From Pandoraea sputorum (GTDB taxonomy: Bacteria; Pseudomonadota; Gammaproteobacteria; Burkholderiales; Burkholderiaceae): DNA of 64,000 bases. The position numbers were made by a program, and so were the translations under genes. Positions 45,011 through 54,206 of this stretch are shown piece by piece. The stretch lies in NCBI RefSeq assembly GCF_000814845.2, contig NZ_CP010431.2:2418001-2482000 (forward strand), given 5' to 3'. The notes beneath the pieces were generated by a model. That model worked only from the letters and a program-made list of their open reading frames with translations. It had not been told where the DNA came from and did no database searches. The stretch's first letter is position 1. Each line of letters begins with the position of its first letter.

Positions 45011-46027
45011 GTGAGCCAAAATGCCGTCGCCGTTATGCCCGAAAGCAATACGCTTTTGGAGATCGTCAAAGCGCAGACCGAAATTGCCAAACTCGGCCTG
45101 GATCTCGGCGGCGTGATGGACTTTGTGACGGAGCGGGTGCAGCATCTGACGCAAGCGAATGGGGCGGTGGTGGAGCTGGCCGAGGGCGACGACATGGTGT
45201 ATCGGGCGGCGTCCGGTGTCGCCACCAACCTGTTGGGCATGCGGCTGTCGCGCGATGGCTCGCTCTCGGGCCAGTGCGTGAAGACGGGCGAGATCCTGCG
45301 CTGCGACGATTCCGAGACCGATCCGCGCGTCGACCGCGAGGCCTGCCGCAAGGTCGGTCTGCGCTCGATGATCGTCACACCGCTCAAGCATCTGGACACG
45401 ACCGTCGGTGTGCTCAAGGTTTTCGCGCCCGACCCGTTGGCGTTCCCCGATGCCGACGTCCGCACGCTCGAACTGATGAGCGAACTGATTGCGGCGGCGA
45501 TGTTCCATGCAGCGCGCTTCGAGACGAGTCAGCTCTATTTGCAAGCCACGCACGACGCGCTCACCGGCCTGCCCAATCGCGCGTTGTTCTACGACCGCTT
45601 GCGACAGGCCGTGCATCTGGCGCTGCGTTCGTCGTCGCGGCTGGGCATTCTGAACATCGATATGGACGGGCTCAAGCCCATCAACGACCGCTACGGCCAT
45701 CGTGCGGGCGACGCCGCCATTCGCGCCGCCGCCGAGCGTATGAACGCCACGGCGCGACGTTCGGATACGATCGCCCGCGTGGGTGGCGACGAGTTCGGCA
45801 TGATCCTGTGCGGTATTCACTCGCGTGAAGACGCCGAGGCGCACAGCCAGCGACTGGCTCAGGAAGTAGGCGCGCCGTTCGAATTCGAAGGCAAGCCGCT
45901 CGAACTGGGAGTGAGCGTCGGCATTGCCATGCTGCCTGATGACGGCACAGATATGACGCAACTGATGGATCACGCCGACGAGGCGATGTACGCCATCAAG
46001 CGCACGCGTCCCGGCACGCGACGCTGA
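45011..46027 (+). CDS. GAF-GGDEF diguanylate cyclase
   Basis: A 338-residue soluble enzyme predicted to make c-di-GMP from two GTP. A GAF sensory domain covers about residues 30-165, followed by the GGDEF domain (175-335). The active site is intact (GGDEF at 258-262), and an inhibitory I-site RRSD (249-252) lies five residues before it, so product feedback is expected. There is no EAL domain. The GTG start at 45011 has AGGATAGG just upstream. An ATG at residue 9 is an alternative. In this window the c-di-GMP receptor is the PilZ domain of BcsA, a possible but unproven target. Confidence 0.92.
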   Translation: MSQNAVAVMPESNTLLEIVKAQTEIAKLGLDLGGVMDFVTERVQHLTQANGAVVELAEGDDMVYRAASGVATNLLGMRLSRDGSLSGQCVKTGEILRCDDSETDPRVDREACRKVGLRSMIVTPLKHLDTTVGVLKVFAPDPLAFPDADVRTLELMSELIAAAMFHAARFETSQLYLQATHDALTGLPNRALFYDRLRQAVHLALRSSSRLGILNIDMDGLKPINDRYGHRAGDAAIRAAAERMNATARRSDTIARVGGDEFGMILCGIHSREDAEAHSQRLAQEVGAPFEFEGKPLELGVSVGIAMLPDDGTDMTQLMDHADEAMYAIKRTRPGTRR

Positions 46028-46107
46028 CCTGCCCGGCGACGCCACCTCCGGCGCTCGCCTACCTCAGTGCATCGCGTTGAGGAAAATCCCAGTTTCCGGG
46101 GTTTTGG

Positions 46108-46127
46108 CCGCAACTTGCGGTTATTTT
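46108..46127 (+). terminator. Candidate intrinsic terminator after diguanylate cyclase
   Basis: CCGCA-ACT-TGCGG, extendable by two G-U pairs, is followed by TTATTTT, about 80 bases after the cyclase stop. The stem is short, so it may be modest in strength. Confidence 0.5.
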
Positions 46128-46198
46128 GAGTCTTTTCCTATCTAATAGCGTCACATCGCCCCGTAGACTGCGTCGTCTCCGACTGAGTTTCTCGAGCG

Positions 46199-47122
46199 AT
46201 GTCTTTCTCTACTCCTTTCGTTTGGTGCATGCGCGCCGCGTTGGGCAACGCCGCGCAGAGCCAGCGAGGGCAGGGCGAGTGCGCCCGCCCGCCCGGGGCT
46301 GCCGTCGCTGTTGCCTTCGGACTTTGGCTGATCGCGCCGCTGTCGGCGCTGGCTGCTGCAGACGGGCTGCTGCAGGCGCATCCGCGACTAACCACGGTGC
46401 CGTTGTTTGTTCTCGAAGCGCCCGTGTCGATGGTGTCGAAGGCGTCACGTGGTCAATTCGGCAGCGGCACGAGCGGCACCAGCGCGCCGCACGCTCCTAT
46501 GCTCGTATCGGCGGTCGGCCCGTGGATGCCGCCGGGGCTGGCACGTCCGGGTTTGTTTTCCCAGCCGACAAACATCCGCCCGTCAGCACAGACCAAGTCG
46601 TTTGTCATGCCGGTCGCCGGGGGGCGCATCACGTCTGAATTCGGCATGCGACGCCATCCGGTCCGTCGGGTGTCGCACAGTCACACCGGCGTCGACTTCG
46701 CTGCCCCCGTCGGCACGCCGGTACGCGCGGCCGCCGATGGCGAAGTGAAGTTCATCGGGTTCCAGCAATACGGCTATGGGCGGTACATCGTGATCTCACA
46801 CCGGTACGGGAGCGAGACGCTCTACGCGCATTTATCCGCTGTCGTTGAGGGCCTTCGCGTAGGCGACACCGTCGCGACTGGCGAGCGGATCGGTGCTATC
46901 GGACGAACGGGAACTGCTACAGGGCCTCATCTGCATTTCGAATTGCGTCGAAACGGAAATCCGGTCGATCCGGGGCCGCTGTTGCGCCAGCGCGTGGCAG
47001 ATGCCGAGGGCGTCGGTAACGAGTACCAAAAGACAGTGCTGGACGTCTCTCCGGGCGCGCCGACCTGGGTGACTTATGGCCGTGCCGGCGTGCTTCCCCG
47101 CTGGAACTACTCACCGCTCTGA
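46199..47122 (+). CDS. M23 family metallopeptidase (LytM-type)
   Basis: A 307-residue secreted or periplasmic peptidoglycan endopeptidase. A signal-anchor segment at about residues 35-55 (AVAVAFGLWLIAPLSALA) is preceded by an unusually long N-region. The peptidase domain (135-250) has the zinc and catalytic motifs HTGVDFAAP, LYAHLS and GPHLHFELR. The presence of HxxxD and HxH suggests an active enzyme rather than an EnvC/NlpD-like activator. The start at 46199 is uncertain (ATG at residue 11 is an alternative). Monocistronic. Confidence 0.87.
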   Translation: MSFSTPFVWCMRAALGNAAQSQRGQGECARPPGAAVAVAFGLWLIAPLSALAAADGLLQAHPRLTTVPLFVLEAPVSMVSKASRGQFGSGTSGTSAPHAPMLVSAVGPWMPPGLARPGLFSQPTNIRPSAQTKSFVMPVAGGRITSEFGMRRHPVRRVSHSHTGVDFAAPVGTPVRAAADGEVKFIGFQQYGYGRYIVISHRYGSETLYAHLSAVVEGLRVGDTVATGERIGAIGRTGTATGPHLHFELRRNGNPVDPGPLLRQRVADAEGVGNEYQKTVLDVSPGAPTWVTYGRAGVLPRWNYSPL

Positions 47123-47266
47123 CCCCAGCTTCGAAGTTCGTCTATTTGCAACGTCGCTCAGGCGATCGGGAATAAATCGTCGGGTGCGCCGGTATTACAG
47201 ATAACGGCGCGCTCGAAACCCCGTCATGGTGACGAACCGGGCGCCCCCATTCTGCGGAGGTGTGCC

Positions 47267-48252
47267 ATGAGCGATCGGGATCCGAAGGACGATGGGAAAG
47301 ACGTAGTCGACGCGCCAGCGATGTCGCGTCGTCGTGCGATGGCCTGTCTGGCGTGGGCTGGGGCGGGGATCTTATGGACGCTCGATGGCGGCGTGCCACG
47401 TGGCCTCCCGCTGGCGACGATGCTGGGCGGCACGACGGCCTCCGCTGCCGGGAATCCGTTGTCCGGCACGCTTTCGTTCGTGCAGATCAGCGATAGCCAC
47501 ATCGGCTTTAACAAGGCCCCCAACCCCGATCCGGCCGCCACGCTGCAATCCGCCATCGAGCGCATTCGCAGTGCCTCGCAGCGGCCCGCGTTCATGCTGC
47601 ACACCGGCGATGTCAGTCATCTTTCCCGGGCCGAAGAGTTCGATACCGCGCAGCAGATCGTGAATGGCGCAGGTCTCGAGACCCACTACGTCCCGGGCGA
47701 GCATGATGTCATTGGCGACGACGGGCGCGCCTTCTTCAGCCGCTTTTCCCCCGCAGCGGGGGCAATGGCTGGTACAGCTTCGACCAGCAGGGCGTACATT
47801 TCATTGCGCTTGTGAACGTCCTCAATCTCAAGGCGGGTGGCATGGGCTACCTCGGCGACACGCAGCTCGACTGGCTCGCCGCCGATCTCAAGGGACGGTC
47901 CCGCAGCACGCCGCTCGTCGTGTTCACCCACATGCCGCTCTGGTCCGTCTATCCCGCGTGGGGATGGGGGACAGACGACGGCGACCGTGCGCTTGCGTTG
48001 CTGCGTCCGTTCGGATCGGTGACGGTGCTCAATGGCCACATCCATCAGGTATTGCAAAAGGTCGAAGGCAACGTGCGATTGCAGACGGCGATGTCGACGG
48101 CGTTTCCGCAGCCTGCGCCGGGTGACGGCCCGGGGCCAGGACCGTTGAAGGTCGACGCATCGCAACTGCGGCAGACGTTGGGGATTCGCCGCGTGGATTT
48201 CACCTCGCTGGACGGTGCGCCGCTGTTGGGCGACACCACGCTGGCGTCATGA
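47267..48252 (+). pseudogene. Metallophosphoesterase split by a frameshift
   Basis: Two overlapping frames encode the two halves of one calcineurin-like phosphoesterase. The first (47267-47815) has a Tat-like signal (SRRRAMACLAWAGAG) and metal motifs VQISDSHIGF, LHTGDVSH and GEHD. The second continues after the shift with GWYSFDQQGVHFIALVNVLN, then VVFTHMPLW and LNGHIHQVLQ. The missing base must lie near 47748-47762, where CCCCC and GGGGG flank GCAGC, a perfect hairpin. One extra C or G restores a single frame of about 328 residues. It could be a true frameshift mutation, programmed slippage, or a homopolymer sequencing error. GGAGG lies five bases before the ATG. The cupredoxin and sigma genes follow. 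Confidence 0.82.
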
Positions 48253-48266
48253 CCTGGAGTGCCGCC

Positions 48267-48668
48267 ATGAAATCGTCTTCTTCGTCTCCTTCTTGTCCTT
48301 CTTCTCGCCTGAGTCCGCATGCCGCGCAACGTCGCACGCTGCTGGCAGGTCTCTCGATCGCAGCGACCGGTATGCTCGTGCTCGCTGGGCGAGCCGAGGC
48401 CGCCGCGGCCACAGATCCGGGCGCAGTCCACATCGATAACTTCACCTTTTCGCCCGCGACGCTCACCGTCAAAGCTGGCACGCGCGTGACGTGGACCAAT
48501 CGCGACGACGAGCCGCACACCGTCACGAGTTCGTCGAACCCTCGCACGTTTGCATCCGGTGCACTCGATACCGACGGCACGTTCGCGTTCACCTTCGACA
48601 AGCCGGGAACGTACCCGTACTACTGTGCGATTCATCCCCATATGACGGGGGTGATCGTCGTGAAATGA
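48267..48668 (+). CDS. Amicyanin-like cupredoxin
   Basis: A 133-residue exported type I copper protein. After a Ser-rich stretch comes a Tat-like signal (QRRTLLAGLSIAATGMLVLAGRAEA). The cupredoxin domain follows with copper ligands His84 (EPHTV), Cys120, His123 and Met126; the C-x2-H-x2-M spacing is that of amicyanin. It probably carries electrons in the periplasm. The ATG at 48267 has GGAG eight bases upstream. An earlier in-frame ATG at 48249 overlaps the phosphoesterase stop but lacks a site. It is probably in one operon with the phosphoesterase. Confidence 0.9.
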   Translation: MKSSSSSPSCPSSRLSPHAAQRRTLLAGLSIAATGMLVLAGRAEAAAATDPGAVHIDNFTFSPATLTVKAGTRVTWTNRDDEPHTVTSSSNPRTFASGALDTDGTFAFTFDKPGTYPYYCAIHPHMTGVIVVK

Positions 48669-48828
48669 CCGTTCGCGCGAGCAGATGTGATTCAATGAGC
48701 CCACTGACGTTGTTTGCGCACGCCTGTGACGATCAACGCGATGTCGTTCGCGATGTAGTTCACGGTGTCGCGCGCAGCGTCAGTCCGACTCACGCGGGCA
48801 CGGTGTTGTCCGATCTCGGGAGATCCCG

Positions 48829-49506
48829 GTGACCGATGCGCATACCCCCGGCGCTCATGCGTCAGGACGATTCGAAGCGCTGGCCTTGCCGCATCTCGAT
48901 GCGGCCTACAACCTCGCGCGCTGGCTCTCGGGCAGCGCAAGCGATGCAGATGACATCGTGCAGGAGGCCTATCTGCGCGCGCTGCGCTTTTTCGACGGCT
49001 TTCGTGGCGAGAACGCGAGAGCCTGGCTGCTGGCCATCGTGCGCAATACATGGATGACCGAGTGGCGACGCCGGTCCGATGCCGCCGACGGCACCCCGTT
49101 CGACGAAGCCATGCACGGTTTGCACGAGGCGGATCGACTGCCGGGCTGGGACGACGCGTCACCCGGCGATCCGGAAATGCTGGCCGTGCGCCGCGATGAA
49201 TGTGCGCTGGTGCGCGAAGCGCTCGCGAGCTTGCCTGTCGTATTCCGCGAAGTGCTGGTTCTGCGTGAGATGGAGGATATGAGTTACCGGGAAATCGAGA
49301 CGATCGTCGGCGTACCTGCGGGCACGGTCATGTCGCGGCTCGCACGCGGCAGACAGATGCTTGCGGCGGCATTGCGCGCGGCGCAAGCGAGTGGGGCGGA
49401 CGCGTCATCGTCTTCCGCGTCTTCTTCGTCTTCCTCATCTGCGCAAGTGACACGCCTGACGCGCTTGCCGCTCGATGGCACGACTCGGGGAGGACGCGAT
49501 GAGTAA
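48829..49506 (+). CDS. ECF sigma factor
   Basis: A 225-residue extracytoplasmic-function sigma-70. Region 2 (residues 20-90) contains ASDADDIVQEAYLRALRFFDGF and the DNA-contacting AWLLAIVRNTWMTEWRRR. Region 4 (about 130-190) contains LPVVFREVLVLREMEDMSYREIETIVGVPAGTVMSRLARGR. The C-terminus carries a long Ser run (about residues 196-208), unusual for the family. The GTG start has GGGAG six bases upstream. The stop overlaps the anti-sigma start by eight bases. With the copper protein and phosphoesterase upstream it forms a locus type known in Burkholderia relatives, possibly sensing redox or copper stress (inference). Confidence 0.92.
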   Translation: MTDAHTPGAHASGRFEALALPHLDAAYNLARWLSGSASDADDIVQEAYLRALRFFDGFRGENARAWLLAIVRNTWMTEWRRRSDAADGTPFDEAMHGLHEADRLPGWDDASPGDPEMLAVRRDECALVREALASLPVVFREVLVLREMEDMSYREIETIVGVPAGTVMSRLARGRQMLAAALRAAQASGADASSSSASSSSSSSAQVTRLTRLPLDGTTRGGRDE

Positions 49507-50380
49507 GCGTGACAATGGGCATGAAAACGAGCGTGACGACATGCACGACGATCCTAAAGACCCGCCGACGACAAGCGAAACAACCACGCTGGGCAAGATG
49601 CTGCGCGACGGCTCGTTGCATCACACGGCGCCGCAAGCGTTGCGCGAACGGCTCCGTGACGAGTTGGCGAATGCCGAGCGTCGTGCCATCGCGCAGGAGA
49701 CGGTGAGTGCATCGTCCTCGTCCGACGTTCAGCGCGAACCCATGCGAGATGTAACGCGGGATGTGAAGCAGGAGGTAAAGCAGGAAGCGAAGCCGCAAAC
49801 CGGACCCGCGAAGCCCGTCAGGGAAGCCGCGTGGGGGCCGAGTCTTGCGCCGTGGCTGTTCGGTGGCGCGGGCGGTGCGATGCTTGGCGGGCTGGCGGTG
49901 GCGATGGCGCTGCTCGTGGCGCGTCCGCCTGCGCCCGCGCAGGCGCCCGAACCGGCAGCTCAGACTGGCTTGCAGCCGCAGGAGATTGTGTCGAGTCACG
50001 TGCGCGCGCTGTTGTCGCAGCATCCGCTCGACGTGATCTCGACGGACCAGCATACGGTCAAGCCGTGGTTTAACGGACGCCTCGATTACGCACCGCCGGT
50101 CGTCGATCTGGCTGACAAGGGATTCCCGCTCGCGGGCGGACGTCTGGACTACGTCGGCGGTCGCACGGTGTCCGTGCTCATCTATCACACCGACAAGCAT
50201 CCGATCGATGTCTACGTGTTTCCGGCACGCGACAAGGCGTCCGCTGCGCCCATGATCACCGGAAGCGACGGCTATGCGATTGCTCGCTGGCGACGCAACG
50301 GCATGACGTACTGGGCGATCACCGACGCGGAACCGTCGCATCTGCGTGTCTTCGTGGAGGCGTTGCAGGCGGCGACCTGA
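49499..50380 (+). CDS. Transmembrane anti-sigma factor
   Basis: A 293-residue single-pass membrane protein. A short, charged N-terminal cytoplasmic part (1-110) includes LHHTAPQALRERLRDELANAE. One membrane helix lies at about 118-143 (WLFGGAGGAMLGGLAVAMALLVA). A Pro/Ala linker and a periplasmic domain (about 165-290) containing HPLDVISTDQHTVKPWFNGRLDY follow. The last segment is typical of Burkholderia anti-sigma proteins. It lacks the His-x3-Cys-x2-Cys zinc motif of many anti-sigma domains. GGAGG precedes ATG 49499, which overlaps the sigma factor stop, so the two are translationally coupled. Confidence 0.85.
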   Translation: MSKRDNGHENERDDMHDDPKDPPTTSETTTLGKMLRDGSLHHTAPQALRERLRDELANAERRAIAQETVSASSSSDVQREPMRDVTRDVKQEVKQEAKPQTGPAKPVREAAWGPSLAPWLFGGAGGAMLGGLAVAMALLVARPPAPAQAPEPAAQTGLQPQEIVSSHVRALLSQHPLDVISTDQHTVKPWFNGRLDYAPPVVDLADKGFPLAGGRLDYVGGRTVSVLIYHTDKHPIDVYVFPARDKASAAPMITGSDGYAIARWRRNGMTYWAITDAEPSHLRVFVEALQAAT

Positions 50381-50423
50381 TATCGTGACGGCTGTTGATC
50401 GATACCCCCCGATGGAGTGATTC

Positions 50424-51239
50424 ATGTCGCAAAACCAGCCCTCGAATACCTCGCACGCCCCGACCAACCCGGCATGGCAGGCGTCGCAGTACGTCAAGTT
50501 CGAAGACGAGCGCACGCGTCCCGTGCGCGATCTCGTCGCTGCGATCCCCGAGCTTCCCGGCCGCGATGCGGCACGTGTCGTGGATATCGGGTGCGGCCCC
50601 GGCAACTCGACCGAAGTGCTTGCTGCGCGCTATGCGCAGGCACAAGTCCTCGGGCTGGATAGTTCGCAGGATATGGTCGACGCGGCGCGCAAACGTCTGC
50701 CTCAGTTTCAGTTCGACGTCGCGGATATCGGTGCGTGGAAGGACGGCCCGTTCGACGTGATTCTCGCGAACGCCGTGTTGCAATGGCTGCCGGATCACGA
50801 GACGCTTTACCCGCGCCTCGTTGCGTGTCTTGCGCCCGGTGGCTCGCTCGCGGTGCAGACGCCCGACAATCTCGACGAACCCGCTCACCGGCTGATGCGC
50901 GAAGTCGCCGCCGACCCGCGCTGGGCCGATACGCTCAAAGGCACGGAACGCACCGCGCGACATGGCGCGGCGTTCTACTATCCGATGCTGCGCGCCCTGT
51001 GTACGCGCGTCGATATCTGGCGCACGACGTACTATCATCCGCTCGCTGGCGGTGCACCGGCCGTCGTCGAATGGTTCAAGGGCAGCGCGTTGCGTCCGTT
51101 CCTCACGAAGCTGGACGACGCGTCGCGCGAGGCGTTCCTCGCCCGATACACGGAAGAAATCGCAAAGGCTTATCCGGCGCTGGCTGACGGCACGGTACTG
51201 CTGCCGTTCCCGCGACTCTTCGTCGTGGCCACGCGCTGA
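50424..51239 (+). CDS. tam: Trans-aconitate 2-methyltransferase
   Basis: A 271-residue cytoplasmic SAM-dependent methyltransferase that esterifies trans-aconitate, a spontaneous inhibitor of the citric acid cycle. Tam signatures are QYVKFEDERTRPVRDLVAAIP, the SAM motif VVDIGCGPGNSTEVLAARY, LGLDSSQDMVDAAR and ANAVLQWLPDHE. The C-terminal domain has VEWFKGSALRPFLTKLD. GGAG lies six bases before the ATG. Its last 70 bases overlap the end of the convergent ClC gene. Confidence 0.93.
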   Translation: MSQNQPSNTSHAPTNPAWQASQYVKFEDERTRPVRDLVAAIPELPGRDAARVVDIGCGPGNSTEVLAARYAQAQVLGLDSSQDMVDAARKRLPQFQFDVADIGAWKDGPFDVILANAVLQWLPDHETLYPRLVACLAPGGSLAVQTPDNLDEPAHRLMREVAADPRWADTLKGTERTARHGAAFYYPMLRALCTRVDIWRTTYYHPLAGGAPAVVEWFKGSALRPFLTKLDDASREAFLARYTEEIAKAYPALADGTVLLPFPRLFVVATR

Positions 51240-52579
51240 TCGAGCCAGCGTGCCGTGCAGGCGGCACCGGCCACAGCCAGCAACATCGGCGCGAGGAAAT
51301 CCTGATTCACGTGCGTGAATTCCAGCGCCAGCACCACGGCCGTGATCGGCATGCGCATCGACACGGCGAGGAAGGCGGTGGCCCCGATGAGGGCTGCCGC
51401 GCCGAGCGCCACTTCCATCTCCTGCGGCAGCGCGCCATTCCACAATCCCACCAGCACGACCGCGAGTAACGCACCGTTCGCCAGTCCCGGCGTGAGCAGA
51501 CCGCCTGCCGCCCCGGCGCGCAGACTGCTCCAGGTAAAGAGCACGCGCAGCACAAGCAGCACGAACGCCAGTGTCGTCACCAGTTCGCCGTTGAATGCGA
51601 GCGATGCCGGGCCCTTGCCATTGCCCGGCAATTGCGGGTACCAGGCGATCACCAGACCCAGCACCATGAAGTTGGCCAGTGCGAAGACCGGTGCGCGCCA
51701 GTCGCGCGGCGCAGCGGCGCGGGCCTTTTCCGTCAGACGCGCGAATGCCCACGCGGCCACTCCGACGAGCGGGCCGCACACGAGCGCCCAGCCGACGAGC
51801 GGCGCGGTGACATCGAACGCCGGGACGGTGTACTGCTGTTCCGCCCCCATGCCGATCCATGCCACAGCGGCCGCAATCGCCGAGGTCGCAAAGGCGGGCA
51901 GCACCGCACGCCACGCGAACGTACCGAGCAGTACTTCCAGCACGAAGATCGCGCCACCGAGCGGTACGTTGTAGACGGCAGCGAGTCCCGCGCCTGCGCC
52001 GCATGCGACGAGCAAACGGCATTGTTCGGCAGACAGCCCGGCGCGACGCGCCAGTTGGTCGCCGATCAGCGCACCGATTTCACGCGGCGCGACTTCGCGC
52101 CCGAGCGGTGAGCCGAGCGCGACTGTCACGATCTGCAACAAGGCATGGGCGAGCGTGCTGCCGACGGGCATTGCGCGGGAGCGTCCGACCGCTTCTTTGA
52201 TGGAGACGAGCTTTGCGCCGTAGCGATGCACGGCATACCAGCCGAGTCCGGCAACGACGCCGCACACCGTTAGCACGGCAAAGCGACGTTCGGGCGAGGC
52301 GGCTGCAACGCCGCTCAAAAAGCTTTGCGCACCGAAGACCTGATCCTCGGCATAGCCAAAGGCCATGTGCTGAACGATGTGGAGCAAGGCGGCGAGCAGT
52401 GTGCCGCCGATGCCAGCCCCAATCCCCGTTAGTGCAGTGACGACGGCGAGCGTGACGAGCGGGGTGGCTCGGATGCCCTCCATCTGCGCGGTCTCGCGGC
52501 CGGCCGGTGCGACGGCCGTGCGCGGGGTCGGTTGCCCGGTCTGATGCGTTGGGATTTGCGTGGCTTGCGGGGTGTTCAT
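51170..52579 (-). CDS. ClC-type chloride channel/antiporter
   Basis: A 469-residue membrane protein of the ClC family. Selectivity motifs are recognisable but variant: LGSPLGREVAPREIGALIGD corresponds to the GSGIP/GREGP region, keeping the gating Glu after GR. AAGLAAVYNVPLGGAIFVLE and AGAAGGLLTPGLANGALLAV (GxFxP-like) also match. The GREVA-type variant is common in Burkholderiales members of unknown ion preference. The ATG at 52579 (MNTPQATQ) has AAGG nine bases upstream. The frame runs to 52651. The C-terminal tail is polar and lies within the 70-base antisense overlap with tam, so the real end may be less conserved. Confidence 0.88.
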   Translation of the reverse strand: MNTPQATQIPTHQTGQPTPRTAVAPAGRETAQMEGIRATPLVTLAVVTALTGIGAGIGGTLLAALLHIVQHMAFGYAEDQVFGAQSFLSGVAAASPERRFAVLTVCGVVAGLGWYAVHRYGAKLVSIKEAVGRSRAMPVGSTLAHALLQIVTVALGSPLGREVAPREIGALIGDQLARRAGLSAEQCRLLVACGAGAGLAAVYNVPLGGAIFVLEVLLGTFAWRAVLPAFATSAIAAAVAWIGMGAEQQYTVPAFDVTAPLVGWALVCGPLVGVAAWAFARLTEKARAAAPRDWRAPVFALANFMVLGLVIAWYPQLPGNGKGPASLAFNGELVTTLAFVLLVLRVLFTWSSLRAGAAGGLLTPGLANGALLAVVLVGLWNGALPQEMEVALGAAALIGATAFLAVSMRMPITAVVLALEFTHVNQDFLAPMLLAVAGAACTARWLDQRVATTKSRGNGSSTVPSASAG

Positions 52580-52691
52580 CGTGCTGCGCCTTAACTTCGG
52601 ATACTCAGGACGTTCCTGTTGATCAGGGAATACCCGGAGTGTATGGCGCAACGCAGCATAAGAGAAATGAATGTTGCGTTGATATTTATGA

Positions 52692-54206
52692 TTATTTCGT
52701 ATGGGTGTCGAGTGCGATGTCCGGACCGGCGACCGGCAGGTGCAGTTCGGCGCGCAATCCGCCGCCGGGGCGGTTCGAGAGGATCAGCGAACCATCGTGC
52801 GCCTGTGCGATGGTGCGGGCAATGGCCAGACCGAGACCGGCACCGTCAGGACCGCCAGGCACACCGTCATGTCCTTGCTCAGCGCCCTGCCGATGGGCGC
52901 CGCCGCGCACGAAGGGCTCGACAGCCGCCGAGAGTTCGGCATCCGGGATGCCAGGGCCGCGATCTTCCACCACGATTTCGAGATGCGTGCCCTGCGCCGA
53001 CAGATGTGCCGACAGCCGACATCCACCGGCATAGCGCAACGCGTTGTCGACAAGGTTCTGTACGCAGCGTCGCAATGTGCGCGGATAGCCGCGTACCGTG
53101 CCGCTTGCGCTCTGGTCGCGCACGCGCACGTCGCCGCCCGTCTCTCTCGCGTCTTCCGCCACGGCGCGCAGCAAGGCTTCGATATCGACGTCGCGCAACG
53201 CTTCTCCACTCGGCACGCCGCGCACGTGATCGAGCGACGCGGCGATCATCGCTTCCATTTCCATCAGATCCTGACGAAAGCGCTCGCGCTGGGCCGGATC
53301 GCTGAGCGTTTCCGCGCGAAGTCGCAGCCGTGTGAGCGGTGAGCGCAGATCGTGCGAGACGGACGCGAGGAACGCCGTACGCGCCTGCATGGCTTCGATC
53401 AGCCGATGCTGCATGGCGTTGAACGTCTGTGCAGCGCGGCGCACTTCCACCGGGCCGTTCTCGTCGAGGGGCGGGCTGTGAATGTCGCGTCCGAGCCGGT
53501 CGGCCGCCGCCGACATGCGCGCCAGCGGACGTAAGGCGATCCGGACCGCGATCACCGCGATCAGAATCACCGCAAAAATGCGCGCGAGATAGATGCGGAC
53601 GAAGTAATCCGCGAACGCCGCACCGGGACGCAGATCGAGCCCGGCCTGACCCGCCACCACGGCGAGCGACATCCATTGTCCGTCTTGCAGACGCACGTCG
53701 GCGGCGAGGTGCGCCGTTGGGGCGTGCGCGCGCAGCAACGTGGCGAGCGCCAGGGGTTCGCCGGTGTCGTCGTACAGCACGACCGGGTGCGCGACGAACG
53801 CATGCATCGGACCGAGTTGCGACGTCAGCACGCTGTCGAACAGATCGTCGGAGAAGTGCGACATGCGTTGTTGCGCGGCGGGGGCGTCGATATTGCGCAC
53901 TTCGACGCCGGTCGCGCGCAGCCGCTGCATGAGCGCGCCGCGCTCGGCGGGTGGAACGACGTCAAACAATTTGACGGCATCGGCAATGCGCGCGCCGCCC
54001 GAGCGCACCGGCACTTCGGCCACGCGGCCATAGCGGGCGTCGAACCACACAGTGCCTGTGACGAGTTGTGTCGCGAGCATGCCGATGACGAGAATCAACG
54101 CGAGGCGTCCAGAGAGCGTGCGTGGCCAGCCAGGATAGCGACCATAGCGTGCCCATCGCGAAGCGTACGACGCAGGTGCGGTCTGCGCACGGGAGAGATC
54201 AGACAT
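52692..54206 (-). CDS. Sensor histidine kinase
   Basis: A 504-residue inner membrane kinase. The first helix lies at about 33-55 (LALILVIGMLATQLVTG), with a periplasmic sensing region to about residue 205. A second helix (FAVILIAVIAVRIAL) follows, then HAMP. The dimerisation/phosphoacceptor domain has VSHDLRSPLTRL with His285. The ATPase domain has NLVDNALRYAG, EDRGPGIP and GAGLGLAIARTIAQAH. The Gly/His/Gln-rich lid is long. The start overlaps the response regulator stop by eight bases. The signal is unknown, but the pair lies divergent from an iron-siderophore transport operon. Confidence 0.92.
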   Translation of the reverse strand: MSDLSRAQTAPASYASRWARYGRYPGWPRTLSGRLALILVIGMLATQLVTGTVWFDARYGRVAEVPVRSGGARIADAVKLFDVVPPAERGALMQRLRATGVEVRNIDAPAAQQRMSHFSDDLFDSVLTSQLGPMHAFVAHPVVLYDDTGEPLALATLLRAHAPTAHLAADVRLQDGQWMSLAVVAGQAGLDLRPGAAFADYFVRIYLARIFAVILIAVIAVRIALRPLARMSAAADRLGRDIHSPPLDENGPVEVRRAAQTFNAMQHRLIEAMQARTAFLASVSHDLRSPLTRLRLRAETLSDPAQRERFRQDLMEMEAMIAASLDHVRGVPSGEALRDVDIEALLRAVAEDARETGGDVRVRDQSASGTVRGYPRTLRRCVQNLVDNALRYAGGCRLSAHLSAQGTHLEIVVEDRGPGIPDAELSAAVEPFVRGGAHRQGAEQGHDGVPGGPDGAGLGLAIARTIAQAHDGSLILSNRPGGGLRAELHLPVAGPDIALDTHTK

